A stretch of DNA of 64,000 nucleotides from Plicaturopsis crispa FD-325 SS-3 (GCA_000827205.1 KN832563.1:282268-346267), one strand, 5' to 3'. Shown: positions 43,546 to 56,122, counted from the first letter of the stretch. Made by a program: numbers and translations. The notes: generated by a model from the letters alone, not told the origin.

Positions 43546-46500
43546 GACGACACTGGCCTTACACAAGTTTTATTATAGCACGCGTATCAGATATTTTCAG
43601 ATATTGGACAGACGTAATACACCTCACATTTTTTAGCTGTCGCCGGTGCAAATTTCTACAGAGTGTGACTGCATGCAAAGACGGCTACAAACATAATGGG
43701 CCGCTGTAGGTGGAGGTGCGCTCCAGTCACGATTATCACTATCGAGGGCGGAGGTGGGTGGGCATGGCAGTGAAAAAGGGATTTCAGGGCGCAGGCGGAT
43801 TCTACACGAAGATTCATAGTCCACGCGCATATGGTGGGTGAGCGGGCATGATGCCTTTCACCATAACCTGGTAATTAAAGTGTGACCGAGTATGTTAGAC
43901 TATAGAAACATAAATGCATATGACTCACGGGCGTTATATACGGCGGCGTCGCCGCGGATGCACGGTGAGCAATACAACCTCTGTCTGTCCTGTAGTGAGC
44001 GAAATTATCCCGCGGTTTACTTACTACTATGCGTCAAATTTGAGGTTGGGGCTTGTGTACCTGTAGATCGTTGTTGCTATCCGATGTGTACGCTTGGGAG
44101 AACACGCACCAGCAATTGTCTACGATGATCGAGGGGCCGTTCCAATTATTCGGACCTGTTGCCTTGTAATGCCTTCATCGTAAATAAACAGCAAAGTCTG
44201 AATTGTGTGCTTGCTTCCATTTCGATAGCAGGTGGAGACCGACGCCATGGCCTTGCTCTTCGTTGCGCAGCCCACGATACCAGTTACTTGTGTTCGCCGT
44301 GGTAGTAGTGCGTGATGAACTCCGGGGAAGGTCCGGGCCCGAATGTGTACGGCCCGCCTGACAGACACGCCCCGGAGCTTGGAGACCACGACGGACGGCG
44401 CGACAATGTTCTCGTCAAATTTAAGCGTCGCGGCGTGCCGGAGTAGCCGTACAGGAAGATCGATTGCAGCCCTGACAGCGACAGCATGCTTGCCGCACTA
44501 CGCTACACACACCATCGCTACACGACAACAATTAGCAGATAAATCTGTTACCCGGCATGTGGACGCACCTCGACGTCCAGGTTTTCGTCCAGCAGACTGC
44601 ACCATATAGCACCTCACCAGTCGATTTCATCTGCTCTGTACTGTCCGAGATCCTGTACAATTGTGGACCATGGCACGCTCTTCAAAGGAGTCGTCCGGCG
44701 TGTCAGGCGAGTGCGTGGTAGGGCATTCAGAAGGTCCAATGTGCACGAGCGATGCAATAGAATTGAAGGCCGACTCTGAGTCGAGCATTCCTGCAATGAG
44801 ATTGTGGCGTGAGATTTGGCCCTATACAGTACCAAATCCAACGCGACCTCGCGCAGCGTGTGCAACTCGAAAATCTTGTGCGAGTCGAGCATGTGTCGAC
44901 CGATGCAGACCGATGCCTGTCGACGACGATGACTTCGCTCACACAAGACAAGCACATTTCTCCTTTGATTCGAACCTCCGGCTGTTAACTTCCTCGACCG
45001 ACGGAGCCGCAGCAGAACAACAGAAACACGACTTGCACTCCGACGAAACACGCAATAGAACGCGCGTCCACCATCCGCCTGAACAGTAGCAGCTGCCGAG
45101 GCGTGCTGCAAACCACACTCAAGTACGTACTTCGGTATCGATGATCATTTGCGCGCGCCTGAGGTCAAGTAAAAGATTCGCGGCATGTTTATGCGGTGCG
45201 GTGCCACTCTGTGACGATGCGGACGAAGGCTTCACTTGCCGCGGCGCTCCCGTGCACCATGCACAGGTGAGTTGTATATTTTCGTTCTGCAGTCTGACAT
45301 GCTCACTTGCCGTCCAGATACCGAGCAATATACCGTTACGTGAAACAGAGACGGGATCGTGCCCCTCGCGTTCTGTATATTGGCGTCAAGCTTCTCAGGT
45401 AACGTACGATTCTACACCAGCTCAATGATCTCGACTTCTCGCTCATGCTTATTGAATGCCAGTGGCTACAGCCATTCGCCATTGCCGCGCTGACGTGCCG
45501 TGAGTCCTGTCACCCGCAACTACGACTAAGGTGCACAATATCCGCCTAAGCCCAATGTATCAGGACTACACGTGCACTCCGGTAGCACAGCTGCACAAGC
45601 TACCGTCGACGCGATGAGAACAGAAGCAGAGAAGAGTGCCGACATGCGCGCGGGAGCTAGGGAGTGTCTCCGCCCTTTGCCTCCCTCGCACGAGTAGCCG
45701 TATGGATGGAACCCCCACCCCCCTCCCCCACAGTGCTGTCCTCAGGGTCCCATATATATCACTGGCCACATTTCGTACCGAACGGCACCCAATATATTAT
45801 ATTTGCTCCGCAAGCCTCTTATAAGCCCGATGGCATACAAAAATTGTCTGGCTGATGTCTGGCAAACGTCTGATACACAAGTGGATCTGCTGGGCCAGAC
45901 GGCTTTATCTGACACGTCTTAGGCTTCTTAAGCGTCTTACAAGTCTTATAAGACGCGGCCAGAAAATTGGACTTTTGACATTGAAGAGCTTACATACATG
46001 TTGGACCAGTTTCGTCCACCTCCCGAAAACGTGGTTCGCGGTTGTCGGTCCAACGGTTAAGAGCAAATGTTGAAGCGTGCAATTGCGTTATTTGAGTAAT
46101 AGATCTCGGGGAAATTGCGGGCAAGACTGGGTAGTATCCAGGCCGCCGTGTGTTTCCGAAGGGAGCGCAGCGCCAGTGAACTGAAATTCAGCGTATTGGG
46201 TATAAGGACGTCTATTCAGCGTCGCGGAGATGCCAACGTACCGGACTTGGAATTACCGCCCTGATCCAGAACGTGTCCGTATTCGGAAAGGAACATTTCA
46301 CAGGAGCGCCGTCGACATTTATCAACTTGGCGATGGGCGCTGAGGGTGCGAGTGCCTCAGTCTTTCCTTTCTTCCCGTTTACTGCTGCCCCAATCTCTCC
46401 TCTTCATACATTGGTTTTGTTCAGACATTGAAAAAATTCGTGTACGTTTCTCTTCCTCCTGGTTTGATGGTCGCACCTTCCTCGACCATACATGAAAATC

Positions 46501-46583
46501 AGTAATCACTGCTACTTGTCCTTCGCTGACTTGTCTTTTTTGCGCAGCACGCGACTCCTCCCACTGTACGGACACCGCAGGGA
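43454..46583. other. Gene-poor interval with decayed coding traces
   Basis: No intact gene can be built. Traces that look once-coding include the minus strand at about 44120-44490, and 44600-45540, where a plus-frame piece reads LNDLDFSLMLIECQWLQPF. Competing open frames on both strands prevent a call. Confidence 0.35.
45843..45955 (+). repeat. Dispersed repeat, copy 2
   Basis: The plus-strand partner of 43420-43545. The two are inverted relative to each other with about 2.3 kb between. A weaker echo of the AGACGGCTT core occurs near 48600. Confidence 0.6.
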
Positions 46584-48223
46584 ATGGATCGCGGCCGGGC
46601 CAACCCGAACGACCCCAGAACTTCGTATCACGCCCCCACAGCCGACCCGCGCGGTCAGGCGCAATACGGGTTTCCGCCCATGCAATTCCAAGGACAATGT
46701 TACACCCACCCCTTCGTTGGGTCGATGTACCCTATGCCCCCATGGGTACAGATCCCACCTGTCCCGTATAACTCTTTCGGCCCTTCCCTTTCAACTTCCA
46801 CCTCTTCTCCATTCACGCCGGACGAGGAGGACGCCATCGTAACTGCATTAGAGCATGGGGTTGTTACCTCGACCGACGCTTGCAGCGCGTTAGAAACTTT
46901 ACACGGTGTAAGTCGTATTGTCTACGACATGTTATTACGCACTGACTTCGTCTTCGATTCAGAGGAACGGGCGCAACCAGCAGGAGTGGAAGGATCATTA
47001 TTTGCGAAATAAATTACGGATCGACAAACTCGTCGATAATTCCAAAGGCAAGTATACCAAAAACTCATCGGCCGCGGCTTCCCCGCCTTCCAACGACAAC
47101 CCCAACGGATCCAAATCTCGTTCCTTGTCTTCGATCAGGTCCGCTAATAAAAGGCACATTGTCGACTATGCGTCCGACTCGGAACCCAACCGCCGTGGCT
47201 TTCCCCGTCGCAATGTGGAAAACAAAACACATTTGGGTGCTTCTACATCTACTCGTCGCGGAAAACAGAAAGCCTCGTATGCCTCCACCAGTCCTTCCCC
47301 TCAGCCACCTTCTCTTTCACGCCCTGCTCCACCGGGACGCCACCTCCCTGATTTGATTGAACGCTCACCGATACATCCATCGCGGACAGTCCGTGAGGGT
47401 CCAGGTCACGCATTCACCGACGAGGATAAACATTTCTTCCGCCGTACGTTGATCTACGAAATCAGTAAGAATCCCGATATCAGTCGGGTCGAAATAGTCA
47501 GGAAGTTGCACGCCAAGGTGGGTGATCGATTTCTTTTCACTGTGAATGTATTTTTATACCGCCATCCCTTTCATCAATAACTAGGCTCCTCATCGCAGTG
47601 AATATTCCTGGGATCACCATTGGACGCGCAGTCCCTATGTCAAGGGCCTCGTCGATCGTCTTCGGAACAATCAGGTAGAAACCTCCGAAGGCGACGAGGA
47701 CGGATACTCCTCCGAAGACTCTGTCCGCGCAGATTCCGATGACCGAAATAAGCGGACGTCGACCGTCCCCCGGAAGGCGAGAACACAACGTTGGACCCGC
47801 GATGAGATCGAAGCACTTGCAAGACACGTCGCAACACTCCCCGAGAGGAGCTTCAGTCGCATCGACTGGATTCGATGCCAGAAGGTGGTAAGTCTTCCAT
47901 GCCTGAGCTTTGCCACAGTTCATACATCGATCTTTTTTATAAAACAGATTCCTCACCGTACCGTCGACGCTATATCTTCATTCTACAACAAGAATAGTAC
48001 CAGTAAGTCATCGCTGTGTATCACGACATGCTGCCGCTCAATCCTCATTACGCGGGTAGAAATTGAGGACACGATAACTTCGTTGGGTTTGGCGGGTCCG
48101 GCCGCGGGGCCCAGCGCAGGGTCTAGTTCAATCGAGATAGAGCCGTCGTCAGAGTCGGAATCTGACGTTGAGTGGCCGGCCGCTGTGCACATTTACGGAT
48201 ACGATTCGGACATCCACGAGTAG
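46584..48223 (+). CDS. Myb/SANT-like probable DNA-binding protein
   Basis: Five exons: 46584-46907, 46963-47517, 47585-47887, 47948-48002 and 48060-48223, giving 466 residues. The N-terminus is Pro/Tyr-rich. FTPDEEDAIVTALEHG with NQQEWKDHYLRNK is one helical, Myb-like segment (about 75-125). FTDEDKHFFRRTLIYEI with KAPHRSEYSWDHHW is a second (about 265-310), and WTRDEIEALARHVATLP with IPHRTVDAISSFY a third (about 355-410). The linkers are basic and Ser-rich, and the C-terminus is acidic. Such multi-SANT proteins are common and uncharacterised in Agaricomycetes. A nuclear role is inferred. Confidence 0.75.
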
Positions 48224-50355
48224 ACGCCTCGGGGCCATTCATTAACTGCGACTGTTATCTTGATTTCGACTTTTTGGCCGGTCCGTGATGGCTACTGTGT
48301 TTCTTGTTCAGCATGATATATACACTACCCGCTTGCCTGACTGTTTCTCAATCGTATCATATGTTTTCGTTCGTCCGCGACGTGTGGCCAGGCCATCAGT
48401 AAATGTGAAGTCGTCTGCGCCATCTGAGATCATCTGTAGCCAGACCACTGCAGAGAGTCAAGGCAGTCAGACGGAGCTCTGAATCCAGTAGGTTCACTTT
48501 CTGGATCCAGTCAATTCAGAGGCAACTCAGACACCGGATATCGGTCAGACCTTTCAGCTGTCTTTCGTCTGGGTCAATTCAGGAGCGGCTACCCAGACGG
48601 CTTCAGGCTCCATATTCCCCACAAAAAAAAGGATTCCAATATATATACATTATATATTGTTTAAAAGTGTAGTACAACATGTCTGCTAATCATAGAGGTC
48701 GTCGCTGCACATATCCGTCATCAGGTGAACCCGACAGGAAAGTCGCTGTCAGCGCCAAGAGATTCACCCTGCTCTTTGCGAGTCGGTGCAGATACACAGC
48801 GCCGTCCGCAGGTCCTAGTGCAAATAGGGCGCTGAAATCGAGAAACCGGATGACTTGAATATCGATTGAACTGCACCTGATCATCTGCCAGAATGCACCC
48901 CCTCGCTACTCCCGGAGCCGACCCCGCCACACTCTCGTGCCTCCAAACGGGGGACAGTGGCTGGCGTGTTCGGTAGGAGCTAGTTGTTCATGAGGACCAG
49001 GACCTGACCGTGAAGCCGGCACGCACCAACTCTATCTCCTATGGAGAAAAGCGGCCTGTCATCACAGCTCAACGGCGAAGGAAAGCATCCTGGCGGTATT
49101 CCGAGTCCTAGCCAATACTTGTCCCGAAATATGAGCTCACTTAAGAACAGGATAAACACGCCGACAAGAATGTACTCACCTAACGCATAAGTCCCAGCGC
49201 GCAGCACGGCGGCGAGGTTGTAAAAAAGCCAAAGCGGCTTTCGGTGGTTCGAGTCGGAAACGGACCACTAGGGTTGAGTGTGCGAGAGATAAAACCACGG
49301 ACGACAGAAGCAGGAGCTTTAGGTATCATCGAGAGCGTACACTGTACGATACAGAGGCCAGCTGGCAGCACGACACGAACGTTGAAATTGAGCGGGAGGA
49401 CCACGACGTGGAGCCTTGGTTCGGTTGAAACAGAGTTCTAATTAACGCCATAGGAGGAAGTGAAAAAATGCGCGGCAGTCAGTCGACCAGCGCGGTAATG
49501 CGCGGCAGACGCGGCAGTCGCGCGGCATTTGCCTGTCTCCATTCTACACCTCTCCCCAATCTCTCTCAGGCTCGGCAGCATCCTCTCTCGCACTCGATAC
49601 GACGCGGAGTCAGCTCTGCACTTAGCAATTGCCAAATCTTGGACCCCATGGACATCTCTGGCTTTCAATTTCGTATCTTCAAGTTGCTGCAGACCCCCTC
49701 CTTGCTTTCCTCATCATTGTCTACAGCTCGTCGCCTGCCCTTGGACTCGCGCCACCTCCGCAAACGTTAACCAGAGTCCGGCAACACCGTGCTCGACTCC
49801 CCAGGCCTCTCCACTACTGAATCAACCGGGCGCTCTTTGCGTTCAAGTTACTAACGGAACACGCATTGTTATGAGGCATCCGAGGGAGCAGGGTGTCGTG
49901 TGGCCCACATATCTTGGGATGCGCGCCTAGAGGACGGTGCACGGTGCGGGGTGGGTGGGCCAGTGACGAATGGATGGAAAGGATGAATAGTGAGCATCAG
50001 ATCACTCGTAGAGCCTGTTTCGACCTTACCGTTTCATTCGACGCTCACTGGAACTGTACCTGAACCTGACGTTTAACTCAGTTGTTGCACGCTATGGGTC
50101 TCGGGCAGCTGAACTTGTATTTCCTTGACGTCCACTATGTAAACAATCTTCGACATAACCGGTATCCGCATCTGCGCGTCGACGTTCGACGAGCTTCTCG
50201 GGGGAGAAACGAAGGCAAAATGTGGTCTATACTCGCGACCCTTGGAGGCGGAAGTAAGGCTTGGCAAGTGCATCTTGAACTGCGACACGCCTAGTGTGAT
50301 CCAACTCAAGGAGTCCGGATAGCACGTTCCTCAGATCGTCGTTCTGTATCAAGTT
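48224..50355. other. Gene-poor interval
   Basis: Only fragmentary frames are present. The minus strand at 48980-49207 is hydrophobic in part (YILVGVFILFLSELIF), and plus frames at 49468-49930 lack recognisable motifs. No confident gene is called. Confidence 0.35.
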
Positions 50356-52104
50356 CTACGAAGTTCTGGTCAGGAGAAAACGATACAGACAAATTTTGCA
50401 AAAGCAACCGACCTGATAACTGGTCAAGTCCCAGCGACCGTAACCAGAGCGGCACCCTCGCGTGTCCCTGTATCTCCCTCCGACGCTATTGTCCGTCTTT
50501 ACTGTACGAGGACTATGATCAGTGAAGGTCGAGGGATAGACTTTCTGAATCTCCCTGATGGTCGCGTCACTGAAGTTGCCGACGATGCCTTCGAGGACTC
50601 CCAACTTCTCGCGAAAACTGACGGTCAAGGGAAATACAAGCTTGCCGACGTAGAGTTCGAGAATGAAACATCCAAATCCGAATGCGTCGACTGGGTAAGA
50701 CCAGGACATTCCTTGAGAAGCGTGAGTCGATGCTTTTAAGTCGTAGGACCGCGTACCTTCACACAACTCCGGAGGTCCACATCGACCGGATTCCCAACGT
50801 CTTCTCGGACGTTCGTCCCAGAGTACTGCATGGGAAAAACCGGAGAGGCGGATATGGGGGCTGGACAAGATTGTCTAGGATTCCTCAGAGGCTGACGTGA
50901 AACGTGGTGCATTTTGGACAATTTACCCTGACAGCGTGTTGGTTGTTGTCCAAGGACACCACCATTCTGGTCGCCCGATCGGAATTAAGGATGACATGTT
51001 CCGCTTGAATGCACGTGTGAATAACGCGGATCTCCCGAAGGTCTGTATTAATACTTCAGCCATATTAAATCGGGTAGAGGATATGCATCATACATGCGAG
51101 CGCCTGGCCGAGCTGGGATGCCATCGCATGGATTTGCCATGGCGAGAAGGGTGCCAAGTTGTTATTAGACAAGACGGCAGCGATGTTGGTTCCGTATTGG
51201 TTGAAAACAAGGCACGGACGACGGTGATAGTGGGCGACGTCGAGCAAATGGACGAAATGTCTTGCAGCGTGAACACGTAAATACGGTCAACCGGGAAAAG
51301 ACGAGGGGATGCGACCTTACTTTGACTTCGCCGCAAAGGAACCGTGGCAACCCATGTAATCAAGCATACGTTTCTCAAGGCGATGGGCCTCTGTCTCGCT
51401 AAACTTGATGGCGACTATTGTCCCTTGTGTGGTATCCAGAGAACGTACGACCACGGACGTTTTACCGTGTCCGATCGGGATATGTCTGACATCTATGCGT
51501 GTTCCTAGTTCAGGAGACATTCGAAGCATATACGATGGAAAACGTACATCGTTTACTAAGGACGCGCATTCTTTCCGGCACTTTCACCAGTTGCCTATAT
51601 ATGACGCTGTTGTCGGTTAAAGGCTGAATCACAGACCCATAGCCCTTTATAGTGTAGAGGAACACACCTAGGAATTGCTGTAGATGCGGCGCCGAGTTCG
51701 GGTCGAGAACCATTTAGTCGCAGAGTAAGGGAACCTAAGGGATCGTAACGAGTTTTTCGGTCAAACTCAAACATATGTAAGGAGCAGATAATACCTGGCG
51801 CAGAACCACCGTGACGCTGCCCAACGGGGCGAGGAGGACGCATTCTAGCAGAGCGGCTTGGCATTCTAGGAGGAGGTCGATCGATACGTGGTGTTGTAGG
51901 AGAAGGACGATCTAGACGAGGCATGAGCGAGGATGTTTTTGGGTATCGGTAACGACGAGGACAGACGTCTTTTTGACTACTGAGTTGTTTTCCTCTGATG
52001 CTAGTAGGATTGAATATATCCCGGGCTGGAGAGGTTTCCCATTTTTTGTCATGGTCAGGCGACGCAGGGTATCGAGCTTGGCGCAACTTGTTCTTTCTGT
52101 CCAT
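50356..52104 (-). CDS. PK-1: LAMMER/CLK-like kinase domain, probably inactive
   Basis: Exon borders are only partly fixed: 51094-51260 is one exon and the next begins at 51042. The basic, Pro-rich N-terminus (to about 51795) has RPPPR-like repeats. The N-lobe reads PIGHGKTSVVV and TIVAIKFS, so the ATP Lys is kept. CLVFNQYGTNIAAVL with PFSPWQIHAMASQLGQAL matches the LAMMER hinge and helix E. The catalytic loop is VIHTCIQAEHVLN, with Cys for Asp, and the DFG site reads SGFSHA. PPE stands for APE and SWSYPVDAFGFGCFILELY follows. Two introns seem to end in AAG. It is a probable pseudokinase; the role is unknown. Confidence 0.65.
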
Positions 52105-52589
52105 GTTTGGGACTAAAGGAAAGGCTTGCTGTCAAAATTCGCAGGAGATCTGCGGAAGAGATTTGAACATCTTCGACTGGATGCGGTCGCGGTCGCGAGA
52201 GCGTGGTTTTGTTCTCTTGGATTGGTATTGTCGCGTGCCCTGTAAGTAGTTTGCTATGTCGCGGTGTCAATATAATATTGACGAACGTGATCGATCCGGG
52301 CGGTTATGTATTAGTTCGCCGGATCCGCGTGCCCTTCGTCGTTCACACTGTTGGCACTGTGTTTTACTTGCCTTGTCTTGGATGCCTTGCGGTGCCGTTG
52401 TCGAGATTGCAGAAGGAGTCGATGCGTTCTATGTTGTGCTCACATGCTCTTTTCTCGTCGAGGCTTACAAGCTGACGCCGGAAATATCCACTACAACCTG
52501 GTTACAACCACAGAATAGATATCGAGTACGCATTTCTCTTATATATCCTTCTCACTGACCAGCTAGTTTGTCGACGTGTATCGACACCA

Positions 52590-53846
52590 ATGACGGACCA
52601 ACAGATATCCGATTCGCGTACACTGGCTAACGAGAAGGTACGTGACGTCGTGGAGACGGTACGGTACACTTACTGCTGGCATGGGACAGAGCTACGTCTC
52701 CAACTTGACCGACAAAATTGATGCAGTAATGTGGACGATGCCACAAGCGAAAGGCTCTCACAGTGACATATACAAGGTTGAGCTTCGCGTCGCCAATCAG
52801 CCGTCGAGAAAGGTAAGCACTACTCTCTATCGAGAACTATGCTCTTCATCTTCAATAATCATTGAGAACAGGTCGTCGTAAAAGTTTTTCGCATTGCCGC
52901 GGATACCTCGTACGCGCATATGACTTTTCTTCGGGTGAGGCGACGTCTTATAATATTCCCCCTTTCCTCTCGGCGGTAACTATAACTGCTGTATCCCAGA
53001 ACTTACGTCAAATGGCAAGACCATGGACAAAATTATCGCACGTCAATGTTGCACCGATTTTGGGTACTTTTCACGCAGCCCCTCACCCGCCTGGATTAGT
53101 GCTTCCGTGCTATGAAGGGAACGCGTGCATGTACGCGAAACATGCTACCATGTCCGATATACTGCAACTGGTGTGTATACTGTCTCCACGATTCGACCTA
53201 TGTTTACATGTAGGAAGCAGTTAAAGGACGCATCAGCGGGCGTCGCGTACTTGCATTCAAGAGGAATTGTACATGGTGATATCCGTGGCGTAAACTTTCC
53301 TTTCTCCAACTCCTTTACCATCATTTCTGACACAGTGTATTTTTGCAATAGACCAATGTTCTGGTCGATGACTCAGGACGTGTAGTCATCTCAGACTATG
53401 GACTCAAGCACCTACTCGTCTCTTACGAATTTAGGTCGCCTAGTGTCGCCGGGCATGTTCGATGGCAAGCCCCCGAAGTATTCGCGGACGTCCGCGACCG
53501 CCGTCTGCCCCAGGGGAGAATGTCTGACCCGTTCGACAAAAGATCGGATGTTTACTCTTTCGGCATGTTGGGCGTGGAGGTGCAGCAATCGTGTCTCTTC
53601 TCAACATGGACAGTAATGCTGATTGTTTGTTCTCAGCTAGTGACGGGTGACCGACCGTTTAGCGATCGCAGAGTCGACGCCGTCGTTGTATTGGATATAT
53701 TGAAGGGAAGACGCCCCAAGAAACCCTCGAGCACCCCTCTCGTCGACGCGGTGTGGTCTATTTTCGAAGAATGCTGGAACCACGACTCTGACGCTCGCCC
53801 TGGCATGTCGCATGTACGAGATAGATTGGCCTGCGTCCATTTCTAG
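52590..53846 (+). CDS. TKL-2: protein kinase of the fungal TKL type
   Basis: Seven exons: 52590-52637, 52690-52812, 52872-52934, 53000-53170, 53221-53289, 53352-53579 and 53637-53846, giving 303 residues. The N-lobe Gly loop is weak (AKGSHSDIYKV), the ATP Lys lies in VVVKVF and the catalytic loop is HGDIRGTNVLV. SDYGL stands for DFG, WQAPEVF is the APE motif and SDVYSFGML follows. The intron at 53580-53636 is 57 nt without a stop and would add 19 residues if kept. Homology to TKL-1 supports its removal. Exon lengths and intron sites run parallel to TKL-1, so the two are duplicates. It is head-to-head with PK-1 over 486 nt. Confidence 0.85.
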
Positions 53847-54316
53847 ACCGAAACAGGTGACGTCGATTTACACGAACACTCGGGTAGCATTAGGTCTCTC
53901 AGAGGTTGTCATCTGTGGAACTGAGAATAACATTTTGTTTGCAACGGGCGTACCTTACATTTGCCCGGGTTGAAGTCCTTATTACAATAGTGAGGACAGG
54001 ATCGTGTATTTTCTCGGTAAGTTCTACACTACCTGAAAAATACTTTCGTGCTCGCTACAGTACAGGCATTGTTCCTACGACTTCAATGCGGAATGAAAAG
54101 AGCATACGGAAGATACACGCGATACGACGGAAGACTAAGTGTATACCCGCCATCGCAACCTAGATCTGGCTGACACGTCCCTATCTATCACCCACGGCAA
54201 GGTGATGTTTTCAAAGTCGCGGACGCTGTGAAATCATGTAATATCAGTCAACGAGCGTGCAGATGGATCTAGTATCGTAACAGGCACCTTGCGACGGAAC
54301 GGGCGATAAAACGTTC
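53847..54316. other. Convergent spacer between TKL-2 and the small HSP
   Basis: No gene or clear signal is seen. Confidence 0.4.
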
Positions 54317-55116
54317 TCAGCAGGCGACGTCGATCGCCTTTGGAATTTGAGAAGGAGGGCAGGATCGCGCCCTCGGTGCTGGCCAGGTGATTGTGAGCAT
54401 CCCAGAGTCTAAAGAAGCAGACACCTGGCCGGCCTACAAGTGACAAGAAATGAGTATGCTTCCAAACCCAACTACCGAACGAAAACACCTTGATATCCGC
54501 AGCGACCCGAAGCGTACGCATGAAACGACCGAACCGCAATTCGCGAAGAGCGTAATTGGTGCGGCCTACATCGCTTACTGATGCATCGGTATTGCCTGCT
54601 TGCGTGGAATCGGCACCTCCTCCGAGGGTACTCGACTCTCTAGGTGGAACATGTCCCGTAGGACAAGGGGCAGAGTTACGGTTTCGGATACATGGATGAC
54701 GGCGATTCCCGGCGACAACAAGGGAATCGCCGACGAGGGTTATCGAGATGCTGTCTTTGTCAACACCTGGTAGTTCGACTAGCACTACAACGCGTGCATT
54801 GTCCACATCGTGGAAAATGTCAATCCTGGCATACCACGCAGAAAAATCAGATGCGTGTCAAAATACTGAGACAAAGACCACCTTACCGAGGCTTCATGAA
54901 CTCCCTTCTTAGCAAAGTACTACTCCGCATGCGACGATTGTCCGTGTGAGGCTTGGAATGTGCATTGACCGTTGCACGCGTGGTTCCCGTGCTCCCCGTC
55001 ATACTAGTTATCTGTTCACGTAGGTATTGCGCGGCCAGTGCGCGGTCGATAAGGCGAAATGCGTGATCCCGGTGTTGCTCAGATAACTGCCCTAGCGGGG
55101 AAACAGCGCCGTACAT
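54317..55116 (-). CDS. Small heat-shock protein (Hsp20/alpha-crystallin family)
   Basis: Three exons on the minus strand: 54887-55116, 54489-54825 and 54317-54433, giving 227 residues. The N-terminal 75 residues are variable. The alpha-crystallin domain starts at RIDIFHDVDNARVVVLVELPG, with DSISITLVGDSLVVAG, then a Ser/Gly-rich insertion of about 40 residues typical of fungal members. LRELRFGRFMRTLRVAADIK follows, and after intron 2, VSASLDSGMLTITWP. The family binds unfolding proteins without ATP and forms oligomers. The C-terminal tail lacks a clear IxI motif. It is the only general stress gene in the kinase island. Confidence 0.88.
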
Positions 55117-56122
55117 GCTATTTGAAACACGAAAATGCGACAGGTTCAGTGGACGAAGATGCAGACGGACAGCTTACAGTTCGTCCTTCATAAGGAAAGG
55201 TACGTTCTTCCTAGTCAGGCGGGAGGCTATGCCCAGTGACGCTGTGTATGCAGTCACAGATTTATTTTCAGTGCGTTGTCGATACTGTCGTCGAAAATGT
55301 ATTGAGCATGGCCGTCCCGTCCTGTCCCCTCGTCAGCTGACGGGTTATTCACAAGACGGTGAGCGACCACGCGACAAAATTATTTTTGAAAACGCAACTT
55401 GGCGAGGGGAAGAAGAACCATGTACCCTTTCTATCAGAGTAGTGGCCGTCAGGCTTCATCGACGCTGCAATCATCAGACCTTCGTGGAACCAAGTCAAGC
55501 TCCGGAAGTCGCCTGCCATGCTAGCGCCACGGAACGACCGTTCTCCCAGCGACCTTCAAGTTCGCGGATACTTCACCTGATGAGATCTTGTGTTCCAGCC
55601 AAGTCTATATGCTCGTGATTAAGAGCTTGGCGGAGAAAGAGACAGGTGACGAGATCTTGTGTTCCAGCCAAGAGCTTGGCGGAGAAAGAGACAAAACTTA
55701 CAGAACGAATTAGTTACAGCACCTGCTCGCGTCCCTCAATCATTTACGGGGAAGCCCGACAGAGCAGAACCGGTCGCCGTGAGTCGGATACATACTACTA
55801 CGAGCCAGCAAAATCTCAGAGATCGACGCCGTGCCAACAACTGACTAGTACGTGATTGACGTAGTTCCATGAAGCCCGGGCCGCGCTGTCCGCATGCTCC
55901 GCGTTTTACGGGGCTTCACTGTCTGGCTATCGGAAAACCACAGTTTCCAGTCCAACATGAGGATTACATTTCTCGTCAAAACGGACATTCCTGTTCCCTG
56001 TTCCCGTCGTTCACTAGTCGAGCGGAAAGTGGAAGACTCTGTGCAAAAGTGCCGTCTCGGGAGTCAGCCGCTTTCCAGAATCCAAATGTAGCAGTCCCGC
56101 GACGAGCTCTTTCAACGGACCG
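55117..56122. other. Intergenic between the small HSP and PK-2
   Basis: Apart from the tandem duplication at 55582-55692, nothing recognisable is seen. Confidence 0.4.
55582..55692. repeat. Imperfect tandem duplication
   Basis: The words GAGATCTTGTGTTCCAGCC and AGAGCTTGGCGGAGAAAGAG each occur twice. The first copy has about 19 extra bases between them. It probably reflects a local duplication. Confidence 0.7.

Noticed and set aside
44614-45111. 166-codon minus-strand frame, and a 143-codon plus frame over the same bases
   Set aside because: Both are compositionally odd, and small pieces in a third frame look more like real coding sequence. Treated as decayed sequence.
45843-46073. 73-codon frame over the repeat as a peptide gene
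   Set aside because: The same amino-acid pattern appears on the minus strand at 43281-43553 only because the DNA repeat is shared. There is no start context or conservation beyond the repeat.
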